Positions 8,110 through 16,434 of a stretch of 64,000 nucleotides of DNA are shown here, piece by piece (position 1 is the first letter of the stretch; each line of letters starts with the position of its first letter). The stretch lies in NCBI GenBank assembly GCA_910576815.1, contig CAJTKA010000006.1:62001-126000 (forward strand), written 5' to 3'. This DNA is from an uncultured Lachnospiraceae bacterium (GTDB lineage Bacteria > Bacillota > Clostridia > Lachnospirales > Lachnospiraceae). A model generated the notes under the pieces. That model was not told the origin of the DNA. It searched no databases and saw nothing but the letters and a program-made list of their open reading frames with translations. The position numbers and the translations under genes are program-made.

Positions 8110-8713
8110 GCAAAAGAGCTCTGCCTATCGCCTCTGTGTGAAACCCCCGCCTGTAAAGAAATGCGTACATCCTCCGTTTTTCCTTCTCCGTAGCCGTCCT
8201 GTGATCAAAATTTTTCTTTTTCAGCAGGGCACAAATCATGCACTCCTCGTTCTGCACCGTTCCTATTGCAGCAAGCTTTTCAAACGCCTCTCCAATCAGC
8301 GCTTTGGAAATTCCCTTTCTCATCAGATCCTGTTCAATCCGTGTTCTGCTCTTTTTCTCAAGCCGGCAGCGAATGAAGTCCTCCGCGTAACGGGCATCAT
8401 TCACATATCCGTAGGAAGCCGCATAGGCGATCGCCTCGTCGATACACGCCTCCGGATAGGCGCCCTCTCTCAGTTTATCCCGCAGCCCCGCCGTCGTATA
8501 ATCTCTTCTCTGCAAGAGATTCATGACCCGCTTCTTTGCGCGCAGAGGAAGAATCTCCTCTCTGATCTTACGCAATATCTCCTCCGGAACATCTGCGCCT
8601 TCCCTGATATCCAGTTTTGTGAGCTCGCTCCGGTACAGCACAAAGGCTGTGCCATCCTCCATAACGATCCGGTATCTTCCCCGGGACAGAGCGCTCGTCT
8701 GCGTCACAATCAT
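8096..8713 (-). CDS. recX: Regulatory protein RecX
   Basis: RecX binds RecA filaments and restrains recombinase activity. The 205-residue protein has an N-terminal beta-rich part (RYRIVMEDGTAFVLYRSEL) and tandem three-helix repeats with LLQRRDYTTAGLRDKL near 80, YGYVNDARYAEDFI near 118 and SRTRIEQDLMRKGIS near 138, the signature of the family. It directly follows recA with a 43-base gap, so the two are co-transcribed under LexA. The ATG at 8713 is preceded by GGAGGA, which sits in a mini-hairpin CTCC-GGCTT-GGAG like the one in the repeated leaders. Long form of the family, as in other Clostridia. Confidence 0.9.
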   Translation of the reverse strand: MIVTQTSALSRGRYRIVMEDGTAFVLYRSELTKLDIREGADVPEEILRKIREEILPLRAKKRVMNLLQRRDYTTAGLRDKLREGAYPEACIDEAIAYAASYGYVNDARYAEDFIRCRLEKKSRTRIEQDLMRKGISKALIGEAFEKLAAIGTVQNEECMICALLKKKNFDHRTATEKEKRRMYAFLYRRGFHTEAIGRALLLDIT

Positions 8714-8756
8714 TTCTCATTCCTCCAAGCCGGAGCGATATCAGCCTTCCTCTCAC

Positions 8757-9839
8757 TCACGCCTTCTCGGCCTTCTCTTTCTCGGAAGATTTCGCGGTTT
8801 TCTCTGTTGCCGTCTCTTTCGCAGATGTCTCCGGTGTCGGATCCGTCTCCATATTGAAGAGCTCTCTGACTTTCCGCTCGATCTCCACACAAACCTGAGG
8901 ATTGTCCTTCAAATACTGTTTTGCGTTTTCTCTGCCCTGACCGATTTTATTACCTTCGTAGGCGTACCATGCCCCGCTCTTATTAACGATGCTGTTCTCC
9001 GCCGCCAGATCTAAGATATCGCCCTCTGTGGAGATCCCTTCGCCAAACATAATGTCGAACTCCGCCTCCTTGAAGGGAGGCGCCACCTTATTCTTCACGA
9101 TCTTGACCCTGGTCCTGTTGCCAATCACCTCACCGCCCTGTTTCAGGGATTCGATGCGTCTGACATCCAAGCGCACGGATGAGTAGAATTTCAGGGCACG
9201 GCCTCCCGTAGTGGTCTCCGGATTTCCGAACATCACGCCCACCTTCTCTCTGAGCTGGTTGATAAAAATAACAGTACAGTTGGACTTGCTGATGACTGCT
9301 GTCAGCTTTCTGAGCGCCTGTGACATCAGCCTCGCCTGCAGACCGACATGACTGTCTCCCATATCACCGTCGATTTCCGCCTTCGGCACCAGCGCCGCCA
9401 CAGAGTCCACTACAATAATATCCACCGCGCCCGAGCGCACCATGGTCTCCGTGATCTCCAGTGCCTGCTCTCCACAGTCAGGCTGAGAAATGTAAAGATT
9501 ATCAATGTCTACGCCAATGTTTTTCGCATAAACAGGATCCAGCGCGTGCTCCGCATCAATAAAGCCGGCGATACCGCCGCGCTTTTGCACTTCCGCGATC
9601 ATATGTAAGGTAACGGTGGTCTTACCGCTGGACTCAGGCCCGTAGATCTCGATCACTCTGCCCTTAGGAATGCCGCCCAGCCCCAGCGCGATATCCAAAC
9701 TTAAGGAGCCCGTAGGAATGGTCTCCACATTCATCTGTACGGAAGGATCGCCCAGTTTCATAACGGCGCCCTTGCCAAACTGTCTCTCTATCTGCCCTAA
9801 GGCAGCATCCAATGCTTTTAATTTTTCATCTCTTTCCAT
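8757..9839 (-). CDS. recA: Recombinase A
   Basis: RecA catalyses homologous strand exchange and triggers LexA self-cleavage. The 360-residue protein has Walker A GPESSGKTT at 67-75, the DNA-binding loop L1 region near MGDSHVGLQARLMSQ, loop L2 near GNPETTTGGRALKFY, and the FINQLREKVG motif. The C-terminal tail is enriched in Glu, Lys and Thr, as is common. The ATG at 9839 follows AAGGAG at 8-10 bases; the nine extra upstream codons lack a ribosome-binding site. A consensus promoter with a LexA half-operator in the spacer and a second LexA box downstream of it (9861-9872) give SOS control. recX follows. Confidence 0.98.
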   Translation of the reverse strand: MERDEKLKALDAALGQIERQFGKGAVMKLGDPSVQMNVETIPTGSLSLDIALGLGGIPKGRVIEIYGPESSGKTTVTLHMIAEVQKRGGIAGFIDAEHALDPVYAKNIGVDIDNLYISQPDCGEQALEITETMVRSGAVDIIVVDSVAALVPKAEIDGDMGDSHVGLQARLMSQALRKLTAVISKSNCTVIFINQLREKVGVMFGNPETTTGGRALKFYSSVRLDVRRIESLKQGGEVIGNRTRVKIVKNKVAPPFKEAEFDIMFGEGISTEGDILDLAAENSIVNKSGAWYAYEGNKIGQGRENAKQYLKDNPQVCVEIERKVRELFNMETDPTPETSAKETATEKTAKSSEKEKAEKA

Positions 9840-9860
9840 GTTCTGTTCTCCTTTTTGATA

Positions 9861-9872
9861 GAACATCCGTTC
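9861..9872. promoter_or_regulatory. LexA (SOS) box, downstream copy
   Basis: GAACATCCGTTC matches the Gram-positive LexA core GAAC-N4-GTTC exactly. It lies just downstream of the recA -10 box. Confidence 0.85.
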
Positions 9873-9879
9873 TTGTTAC

Positions 9880-9908
9880 AGAATAAAACAAATGTTCGAT
9901 TTTGTCAA
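9880..9908 (-). promoter_or_regulatory. recA promoter with LexA box in spacer
   Basis: TTGACA (9903-9908) and TATTCT (9880-9885) have a 17-base spacer. The spacer itself carries a second LexA-like site at 9886-9897, GAAC-ATTT-GTTT on the minus strand, one base off the consensus. Confidence 0.85.
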
Positions 9909-10221
9909 TTCTTTTTTTGTTTTTTGTATCTTAGCACTTATGATGTCCCATAAATGACACTCTACCCTCCTTCCTCTCATTTTTATAAAAATCGATGGAA
10001 TTTGTGGCGAAATGCCGGATATGCGTGCGCATAACAGATTCCATATTCCCAGACATCATTATTTTAACAAAAATTCTCTATCTTCTCAAGGCTTAATTTG
10101 ACCCATTCTTAAAAACAGACTTATGTAAACCTAAAGTGCCATTTCCATTTTGAATCGGACAGGAAAGCCCTTTCCATGTGCTGCCAACTGCGGCATCATT
10201 TCTCTACATGAGGCTGTGCAT

Positions 10222-10255
10222 AAAAAACAGCGCAGACATCATTCGACGTCCGCGC
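10222..10255 (-). terminator. Intrinsic terminator of repeat-protein gene
   Basis: On the minus strand GCGCGGACGTC pairs with GATGTCTGCGC (with G-U pairs) around a GAAT loop, followed by TGTTTTTTA. It lies 30 bases past the stop at 10286. Confidence 0.9.
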
Positions 10256-10285
10256 CCTGTTCTTAAATGCACCATCCTGCCCTAC

Positions 10286-11965
10286 TTAAAATACTTTCAA
10301 ATATTTTTCATACTCCTCGAAGGTCACCGTGACCCATCCTTCTTCATAATTAAAACCGATCTCCATACCCTTTGGCGTATAGAAGACAATGATGTTATCG
10401 GACTTAAAATAATCCGTGATCTGCTGATCCGTCTTAGCGGTAAGATATTCGATCTCGCCATTCTGCGCATCGCTTTTATTGCGAAATTCCACGGAGAAAT
10501 CATCATCCGTTACCAGCATCTCCTTATTGTCCAAAACAACGCCGCTTTTCATATCTATGTTATGGCAAATCAGACGGACGCTCTGGTCGATATTTTCATC
10601 CACGATACAGTATATCCTCTCATCATAGACAAGACTCAGCTTTTCCTCATCCATATAGGTCACATAACAGCTCAATGCCGCCTGAAAATAGTTGTTCTCG
10701 CTGTCCTCTTTGACGCGAGACTCATAGTCCTTCTCAAAAAGCGACGTCATCGCTTCCACGTCCTTCTGAATGCTCTCGTTGAGTGTCTTCAGATTCGGTA
10801 CGTCATCTCCTGAAATCGTTGGAAGATTGGCTGCAATATAAACATTCTCATAGTCCGTCTCATACTCGTATACCGAAAAATCTACCGAATAAGACAAATC
10901 CTCCCGCAAGTCGTCATGCAGCGTATAATACTGTTCATTGTCGTAATCGTAAAAATCTTCCCCATCGCCAAAGAAAGAATCATAATCATCGCCATAATCA
11001 TAGTCATAATCATAATAATAGTCATCAACAGACGGGTAATCATAATCATAGTCGTAATCATACTCATGATGATAGTAGTCGTGACGATCGTTATTATCGT
11101 CATAATCGTAGTCATCCATATCGTAGACATCACGTTTGATCTTATCCTGTTCCTTCTCGGAAAGGAGGTTTGCCGCCCTGCTCGCCAAGGCAATCACCGC
11201 AACGATAAATAAAATGACAATGGTCACCACAATGCCAACGATCAGCCCTGTGTGCTGCTTTTTCTGCGGTCTTGCATAGGGGCTGTACGGATTGTAGGGG
11301 TCGTCATAAGGCGACTGCCCGCCGAAAGGAGGCTGCCCGCCAAACCCGCCGCCGGCCTGACCACCATAAGGATTCTGTGCTCCGTAAGCATTTTCCTGAC
11401 TGCCGTAAGGATTCTGCTCGCCATAGGGCGACAATGCATCGGTGCTGCCTGTCTGAGCGCTGTTTCCATCCGCCTGACCACCATAAGCATTCTGATTCTC
11501 GTATGGGTTCTGTGTTCCATAGGCATTCTGATTCCCATAAGGACTCTGCGCTCCGTAGGCATTTTGATTCCCATAGGGACTCTGCGCTCCGTAGGCATTT
11601 GGGTTCCCGTATGGGTTCTGCCCACCGTAAGCATTCTGGTTCCCGTATGGGTTCTGCCCACCGTAAGCATTCTGGTTCCCATAGGGATTCTGTGCTCCGT
11701 AGGCATTTGGGTTCCCATAAGGGTTCTGCGCTCCGTAGGCATTTGGGTTCCCATAAGGGTTCTGCGCTCCGTAGGCATTTGGGTTCCCATAAGGGTTCTG
11801 TGCATCGTAGGCGCTCGGATTGCCATAAGGATTCTGTACCTCATAGCCGTTCTGCGGCTGACTGCCCGAAAAGACGCCGTGGGTCTCCACCACCGTCTCC
11901 TCCACAGGCACCTTCTCCACTACATCTGGCTCTGTATAACCGTTCACATGCTCTGATTCACTCAT
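10286..11965 (-). CDS. Tyr/Asn/Gly repeat membrane protein, DUF3298-like C-term
   Basis: Function unknown. The 559-residue protein has four parts: a short leader (1-43); ten uninterrupted 12-residue units of the form QNPYGNPNAYGA (44-163) with a degenerate Gly/Pro/Tyr tail to about 232; one membrane helix (GLIVGIVVTIVILFIVAVIAL, 240-260) after a basic patch; and an outside part with an Asp/Tyr-rich stretch (277-349, DYDYDYDYD-type) leading to a 200-residue domain. The last domain resembles DUF3298/RsiV-type folds (NLKTLNESIQKDVEAM, LSCYVTYMDEEKLSLVYDE, IIVFYTPKGMEIGFNYEEGWVTV). The repeat half would face the cytoplasm. It lies directly downstream of cinA with a 15-base gap and ends at a strong terminator. 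ATG 11965 follows GAAAGG. Confidence 0.75.
   Translation of the reverse strand: MSESEHVNGYTEPDVVEKVPVEETVVETHGVFSGSQPQNGYEVQNPYGNPSAYDAQNPYGNPNAYGAQNPYGNPNAYGAQNPYGNPNAYGAQNPYGNQNAYGGQNPYGNQNAYGGQNPYGNPNAYGAQSPYGNQNAYGAQSPYGNQNAYGTQNPYENQNAYGGQADGNSAQTGSTDALSPYGEQNPYGSQENAYGAQNPYGGQAGGGFGGQPPFGGQSPYDDPYNPYSPYARPQKKQHTGLIVGIVVTIVILFIVAVIALASRAANLLSEKEQDKIKRDVYDMDDYDYDDNNDRHDYYHHEYDYDYDYDYPSVDDYYYDYDYDYGDDYDSFFGDGEDFYDYDNEQYYTLHDDLREDLSYSVDFSVYEYETDYENVYIAANLPTISGDDVPNLKTLNESIQKDVEAMTSLFEKDYESRVKEDSENNYFQAALSCYVTYMDEEKLSLVYDERIYCIVDENIDQSVRLICHNIDMKSGVVLDNKEMLVTDDDFSVEFRNKSDAQNGEIEYLTAKTDQQITDYFKSDNIIVFYTPKGMEIGFNYEEGWVTVTFEEYEKYLKVF
11477..11836 (-). repeat. Ten 36-bp in-frame tandem repeats
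   Basis: Exactly ten units of 36 bp encode the QNPYGN(P/Q)NAYG(A/G) repeats. Unit length is constant; variation is mostly at the P/Q and A/G/T positions. Such arrays change length by slippage or recombination. Confidence 0.92.
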
Positions 11966-11980
11966 CTTTTTACCTTTCTT

Positions 11981-13252
11981 TTACTTTTCCTTGCCGCCAA
12001 AGGTTACTTCACTGTAATACTGCAAAATGCACTCCCGCATCAGAGACAATGCCGCCGAAACCGTATTCTCTCTGATCTTGCTGCGGTTGCCGCTAAACTG
12101 ACACTTCTTTACCGTAATACGCCCGCAGACGCTGCATCCCATGTACACCAGCCCCACCGGCTTCTCCTCAGTGCCGCCGCCCGGTCCGGCGATCCCCGTA
12201 ACAGAGATGGTCACATCCGCCTTGGATGCCAGAGCTGCTCCCCTTGCCATCTCCTTGGCCACCTGCTCGCTGACAGCACCATGTTTCAGGAGTAAATTCT
12301 TCTTTACGCCGAGCAGTCTGCGTTTCGCCTTGTTCGAGTAGGTGATATACCCTGCCTTAAAGACCTCCGATACCCCCGGCACGTTAATGAGTCTCGCCGC
12401 CAGCAGCCCGCCTGTACAGGACTCCACCGTGCAAATCGTCAAATGGTTTGCCAGCAGCAGATCGACCACTGCCTTTTCCAGTGTCACGGTATCATCCGTT
12501 GTATAGATACTGCTGCCAAACCGACCCTTTAATTCCTTTACCATCGGTTTGACAAGCTTCTTCGCTTCCTTTTCGTCCTCCGCTCTGGCGGTCACGCGCA
12601 GATGCACCTCTCCGGTCTTTGCGTAAGTAGCGATGGTGGGATTCGTCTGTTTTTCGATCAGATCCCGTATCATGGTCTCCAGCTTGCTCTCCCCCACGCC
12701 GCAGATTTTCACGGTCTGGGAAAAAATGACGCAAGATTGTAATTTGCTTAAGTATGGCAGGATCGAGGTCTCAAACATAGGCACCAGCTCGTTTGGCGGC
12801 CCTGGCATCAGGATCACATGCTTTCCGTTCTCCGCCATGATAATGCCCGGCGCCGTGCCGTTGGGATTGTCCACGACAATACATCCCTCCGGTACCATGG
12901 CCTGCTTCCAATTGTTATCCGTGATCTCCAGTCCCCGCTTCTCAAAGAAGGCTTTGATCACATCCCTGCTCGCCTCGTGCAGGTACAGCGGCTTACCCAT
13001 TACCTTTGCCGCCACCTCCTTGGTGAGGTCGTCCTGCGTCGGGCCAAGTCCCCCCGAAAGAAGCAGGATATCTGCTCTCCCGAGTGCCGTTTTAATGGTC
13101 TCGCTAAGTCTTTCCTCATTGTCGCCGACCACATCCTGATGGTAGCAGGACAGCCCGAGCCCCGCACACTTTTCCGCCAGATATGCGGCATTCGTATTCA
13201 CAATGTTTCCCAAGAGTATCTCCGTGCCCACTGCAATGATCTCAACTGTCAT
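11981..13252 (-). CDS. cinA: CinA, nicotinamide-nucleotide amidohydrolase family
   Basis: CinA recycles pyridine nucleotides: the C-terminal domain deamidates NMN and the N-terminal COG1058 domain acts on ADP-ribose. The 423-residue protein has the N-terminal MoaB-like domain with GTEILLGNIVNTNAAYLAE (about 8-26) and LLLSGGLGPTQDDLTKE (near 63), and the C-terminal CinA domain with TVESCTGGLLAARL (near 274) and ISVTGIAGPGGGTEEKPVGLVY (near 352). Full length, both domains intact. ATG 13252 follows GGAG by 6-7 bases. It lies between pgsA and the repeat-protein gene; in many Firmicutes recA comes next, so the repeat gene appears inserted into a cinA-recA order. Confidence 0.95.
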   Translation of the reverse strand: MTVEIIAVGTEILLGNIVNTNAAYLAEKCAGLGLSCYHQDVVGDNEERLSETIKTALGRADILLLSGGLGPTQDDLTKEVAAKVMGKPLYLHEASRDVIKAFFEKRGLEITDNNWKQAMVPEGCIVVDNPNGTAPGIIMAENGKHVILMPGPPNELVPMFETSILPYLSKLQSCVIFSQTVKICGVGESKLETMIRDLIEKQTNPTIATYAKTGEVHLRVTARAEDEKEAKKLVKPMVKELKGRFGSSIYTTDDTVTLEKAVVDLLLANHLTICTVESCTGGLLAARLINVPGVSEVFKAGYITYSNKAKRRLLGVKKNLLLKHGAVSEQVAKEMARGAALASKADVTISVTGIAGPGGGTEEKPVGLVYMGCSVCGRITVKKCQFSGNRSKIRENTVSAALSLMRECILQYYSEVTFGGKEK

Positions 13253-13309
13253 ATTTTACTCCATTTCTGCACTTGCAAAAACACCTGTTATTGATACACG
13301 GTTCCAATT

Positions 13310-13846
13310 TCACTGCTTCTTTTCCTGCATGACACTCCTGTTTTTCACCAGGTAATCCACCAAAGAGACCACTGTCAGGATCACTGCCGCCCAGGTCACG
13401 ATCGTCGTCAAAAGTGACAACGCCTCCAGATCAGCGATCATCAGGCAGATCATGACCATCTGAAAGGTGGTCTTGAACTTCCCCCAATAGCTGGCTGCGA
13501 TCACCACGCCGTTGTCAGAAGCCACCAGCCTGAAACCGCTGATGATAAACTCTCTGGCAATGATAACGATCACCATCCAGGCAGCGATCCGCTCCATCTC
13601 CACCAGACAGATCAGCGCCGAGCAGACAAGCAGCTTATCCGCAAGCGGATCCATAAACTTTCCAAAATTCGTGACCAAATTATATTTTCTGGCAATCTTC
13701 CCGTCCAGCAGATCCGTCAGACTGGCGACTATAAAAATAACAAGCGCTATCCAATTGTCATATGGTGTTATGTCAACCAACAACAGCACCACAAAAAAAG
13801 GAATCAGCACCACGCGGAACATTGTCAGTTTATTCGGCAAATTCAT
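13310..13846 (-). CDS. pgsA: CDP-diacylglycerol-glycerol-3-phosphate phosphatidyltransferase
   Basis: Makes phosphatidylglycerophosphate, the committed step of phosphatidylglycerol and cardiolipin synthesis, in the membrane. The 178 residues carry the CDP-alcohol phosphotransferase signature D-G-x2-A-R-x8-G-x3-D-x3-D (DLLDGKIARKYN, then GKFMDPLADK) and four to five membrane segments. The start ATG 13846 has GGGAG about 11 bases upstream; a TTG just before it at 13849 gives one extra Met and is equally possible. The gene overlaps the end of rimO by 17 bases, indicating coupled translation. Confidence 0.95.
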   Translation of the reverse strand: MNLPNKLTMFRVVLIPFFVVLLLVDITPYDNWIALVIFIVASLTDLLDGKIARKYNLVTNFGKFMDPLADKLLVCSALICLVEMERIAAWMVIVIIAREFIISGFRLVASDNGVVIAASYWGKFKTTFQMVMICLMIADLEALSLLTTIVTWAAVILTVVSLVDYLVKNRSVMQEKKQ

Positions 13847-15176
13847 CAATAAGCTCTCCCATCAAATCATATTCGTAGGAACCCGTCACTTTGACCCGCA
13901 CAAAGTCCCCTGTCATCAGTTCTCTTTTGGTATGGCAGAACAGCAGCCCGTCCACATCCGGGGCATCTCTGTAAGTTCTTGCCACATAGACCTCCTCGTC
14001 CGCGACTTTACCCTCGATCATCACGAGAAGGGTCCGCCCCTCCATCTGCGCCGCCTTATCAAAAGCGATCTCCTGCTGCAGCGCCATGATCTCGTCACGG
14101 CGGTCGTTCTTTTCCTTTTTGCGAAGCTGCCCCGGCAGCTTAGCCGCAGCCGTGTCTTCTTCTCTGGAATAGGGAAAAACTCCCAATCTGTCAAAACGCA
14201 TGGTTTCCACAAAAGAAAGCAGCGTCTCGTGATCCGTCTTCGTCTCCCCGGGAAAGCCTGAGATCAAGGTGGTCCGCAGACAGATATCGGGGATCTCCTC
14301 CCGCAAATGACTGACTATTCTGGTCAACTCCGCCTGATCCGTCCTTCTTCCCATGCGCTGTAGCACCGGATCGGAAGCATGCTGAATCGGAAGGTCCAGA
14401 TAATGGCAGATTTTTTCTTCCTCTTTGATCACACGGATCAAATCATCGTCGATCTCCTCGGGATAACAGTACAAAAGCCTGATCCAGACAAGGCCGTCGA
14501 TTCTGCAAAGCTTTCGCAAAAGCTCGGGCAGCGCCTTATGTCCATAGAGATCGCTCCCATAGACCGTAGTCTCCTGCGCCACCAGGATCAATTCCTTTAC
14601 GCCCTGCTCTGCCAGCGTTTCCGCCTCCCGCAGCAGACTCTCCATGGGGATGCTCCGATAGGGACCACGCACCTTGGGGATAATGCAGTAGGTACAGTGT
14701 TTATCGCAGCCCTCCGCAATTTTCAGGTAAGCAAAATGTCCGCCCGTAGTCAGTACCCGTTTCCTGTCCGTCAGAGGCTCTCTGTCAAGCCTCTCATACT
14801 GATCCTTTGCACCGCCCTTAAAGACCTGATCCAGCGTTTCTGCGATCCTGTCAATGGCTGTGGTACCCAGAACCGCATCCACTTCTTCGATCTCTTTGCG
14901 GATTTCCTCTCTATAACGCTCGGCAAGACATCCCGTCACGACAAGCGCCTGCAAAGAACCGCTTTTTCTGAGCTCGGCAAGCTCCAGGATCGTGTTGACG
15001 CTTTCCCCCTTGGCATCCCCGATAAAACAACAGGTATTGACGATCGCCGCCTGTGCCTGTGTCTCGTCATCCGTGAAGGCATAGCCCCGCTCCGTCAGCA
15101 TACCCAGCATCATCTCAGTATCTACCAGATTCTTATCGCACCCGAGGGATACGACGAATACCTTTTTTTCCATCAT
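13830..15176 (-). CDS. rimO: Ribosomal protein S12 methylthiotransferase RimO
   Basis: Radical-SAM enzyme that methylthiolates an aspartate of ribosomal protein S12. The 448-residue protein has an N-terminal UPF0004 domain with SLGCDKNLVDTE and NTCCF, the radical-SAM motif CDKHCTYC near residues 160-167, the SAM-binding barrel and a C-terminal TRAM domain (LLFCHTKRELMTGDFVRVKVTGSYEYDLMGEL). SLGCDKN and length distinguish RimO from MiaB/MtaB. Starts with two adjacent ATG codons (15176 and 15173) without a strong ribosome-binding site, so it may be translated by coupling to rpoZ, whose stop is 12 bases upstream. Confidence 0.95.
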   Translation of the reverse strand: MMEKKVFVVSLGCDKNLVDTEMMLGMLTERGYAFTDDETQAQAAIVNTCCFIGDAKGESVNTILELAELRKSGSLQALVVTGCLAERYREEIRKEIEEVDAVLGTTAIDRIAETLDQVFKGGAKDQYERLDREPLTDRKRVLTTGGHFAYLKIAEGCDKHCTYCIIPKVRGPYRSIPMESLLREAETLAEQGVKELILVAQETTVYGSDLYGHKALPELLRKLCRIDGLVWIRLLYCYPEEIDDDLIRVIKEEEKICHYLDLPIQHASDPVLQRMGRRTDQAELTRIVSHLREEIPDICLRTTLISGFPGETKTDHETLLSFVETMRFDRLGVFPYSREEDTAAAKLPGQLRKKEKNDRRDEIMALQQEIAFDKAAQMEGRTLLVMIEGKVADEEVYVARTYRDAPDVDGLLFCHTKRELMTGDFVRVKVTGSYEYDLMGELIDEFAE

Positions 15177-15188
15177 AAAATGCCGGCT

Positions 15189-15512
15189 CTATTCTGCAGT
15201 CTCAGGCTGAGACATCTCCTCCGTCCCGGACGCCTCCGACACTTCAGCCTCGCTATTCTCAGCGCAATCAGCATTCTCCGTATTTTCCTCGTTGAGGATT
15301 TTGATCATGCCCTGATTTAACTCCTCCACGGCAACGGACAGGGGCTTTTTCCCTCTGCCGTCCACCAGCTCATCGTCCCCGGCAATGATCTGCCTTGCCC
15401 TCTTGGATGTCGCCATCACAATGGAATAGCGGCTGGTTACTACGGGATCTTCACCCTCCTCGACCTCACTGTTGACTACCTGGATCAAATCTGCATAAGA
15501 TGGATGTAACAT
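15189..15512 (-). CDS. rpoZ: RNA polymerase omega subunit
   Basis: The omega subunit assists RNA polymerase assembly. The 107-residue protein begins MLHPSYADLIQVVN and contains SRYSIVMATSKRARQII followed by GRGKKPLSVAVEELNQGMIKI, all typical of the family. The last 30 residues are an acidic Glu/Ser/Ala tail, longer than in Bacillus. AGGAGG lies upstream inside the last codons of gmk, whose stop is at 15515, so the two genes are translationally linked. Confidence 0.93.
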   Translation of the reverse strand: MLHPSYADLIQVVNSEVEEGEDPVVTSRYSIVMATSKRARQIIAGDDELVDGRGKKPLSVAVEELNQGMIKILNEENTENADCAENSEAEVSEASGTEEMSQPETAE

Positions 15513-15514
15513 AA

Positions 15515-16135
15515 TCAATTTCCTCCTAATTCCTGTCTTATTTTTTCTATAAACTCCTCATTTCGCACAGGCGCATGGTGCGCCGCGTCAATGATCGCAT
15601 GAAGCTCCTTTACACAGGTCTCCAGATCGTCGTTGATGAGAAGATAATCATACGCCTCGATCCCCTGCGCCTCCTCCGCTGCCCGACGAAGTCTCTTATC
15701 AATGACCTCCGCTGTCTCCGTTCCCCTGCCCGAAAGCCTGCGGCGCAATTCTTCCGCACTCGGCGGGACAACAAAGAGCAGCACCGCGTCCGGATACTGT
15801 TTCTTAATTGCGAGCGCTCCCTGGATCTCGATCTCCAGGATCACGTCGCGCCCGAGAGCCATCTGCTTCTCCACATAATCCCTCGGTGTCCCATAATAGT
15901 TCCCGCAGTACTGCGCATGCTCAACGAGCGCATTCTCTGCGATCTTTTGTTCAAATTCTTCCTTTGTCAAAAAAAAGTATTCCCTGCCGTTCTCCTCGCC
16001 GGGGCGCGGCTTCCTCGTGGTGGCTGAAATCGAAAGGCTGTAGCCCTCATAGTCCTCCACCAGCTTTTTCATCAACGTACCTTTTCCTGCCCCCGAGAAA
16101 CCGGAGACAACAATCAAGATGCCCTTAGTTTTCAT
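15515..16135 (-). CDS. gmk: Guanylate kinase
   Basis: Phosphorylates GMP to GDP with ATP. The 206-residue protein has the P-loop GFSGAGKGTL near 11-20, the GMP-binding segment SATTRKPRPGEENGREYFF near 35-53, and the lid region with RLSGRGTETAEVIDKRL. Length is standard. The start at 16135 (MKTKGILI) overlaps the end of remA by 11 bases; the frame extends 4 codons more but family members begin here. Conserved context yicC-remA-gmk-rpoZ. Confidence 0.96.
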   Translation of the reverse strand: MKTKGILIVVSGFSGAGKGTLMKKLVEDYEGYSLSISATTRKPRPGEENGREYFFLTKEEFEQKIAENALVEHAQYCGNYYGTPRDYVEKQMALGRDVILEIEIQGALAIKKQYPDAVLLFVVPPSAEELRRRLSGRGTETAEVIDKRLRRAAEEAQGIEAYDYLLINDDLETCVKELHAIIDAAHHAPVRNEEFIEKIRQELGGN

Positions 16136-16385
16136 CTGCCTGCCCATCCTCTGTCTGTGCTCTGCCTGATATGGTTTCCGGTAAAAGCGCCGAGAGCACT
16201 AATTGGCTGTTTTCCATCACCAGGACCGCCTTGGTCTTGCGCCCCTGCGTAGCGTCGATGGCCGTTCCCTGCTCCTTTGCTTTCTGCACCATGCGTTTCA
16301 CCGGCGCGGAATCCGGACTGACGATAGCGATGATCTTTCCCGTGTTGACAACATTGCCAAAACCAATGTGAATCAGTCTGCCCAT
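16125..16385 (-). CDS. remA: RemA-family DNA-binding regulator (DUF370)
   Basis: In Bacillus RemA activates matrix and osmoprotection genes; the clostridial role is less clear. The 86-residue protein starts MGRLIHIGFGNVVNTGKIIAIVSPDSAPVKRMVQKAKEQG and continues RKTKAVLVMENSQLVLSALLPETI, nearly colinear with RemA. Start 16385 was chosen over upstream ATGs because GGGAGG lies just before it and RemA begins here. The 177-base gap before it holds three hairpins (see 16435-16545). It is followed directly by gmk, the conserved order in Firmicutes. Confidence 0.92.
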   Translation of the reverse strand: MGRLIHIGFGNVVNTGKIIAIVSPDSAPVKRMVQKAKEQGTAIDATQGRKTKAVLVMENSQLVLSALLPETISGRAQTEDGQADEN

Positions 16386-16434
16386 GGGCCCTCCCGTTTC
16401 CATATAATCGTTCAGCCCACGCCATTCGCAAAAC

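Larger units (their letters stand above)
9840..10285. other. Gap between recA and repeat-protein gene
   Basis: This 446-base gap holds the recA promoter and two LexA boxes at 9861-9908 and the terminator of the upstream repeat-protein gene at 10222-10255. From about 9909 to 10221 I see AT-rich sequence with no convincing gene, hairpin or repeat. Confidence 0.7.

Noticed and set aside
11477..11836. Regular 36-bp repeats that resemble a CRISPR array
   Set aside because: The units are contiguous with no unique spacers, stay in frame, and encode a 12-residue protein repeat inside a long gene with a ribosome-binding site and terminator.
11252..12075. Long open frames on the plus strand opposite the repeat gene
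   Set aside because: They arise from the low-complexity repeats read backwards, have no ribosome-binding site or family similarity, and run across two genes.
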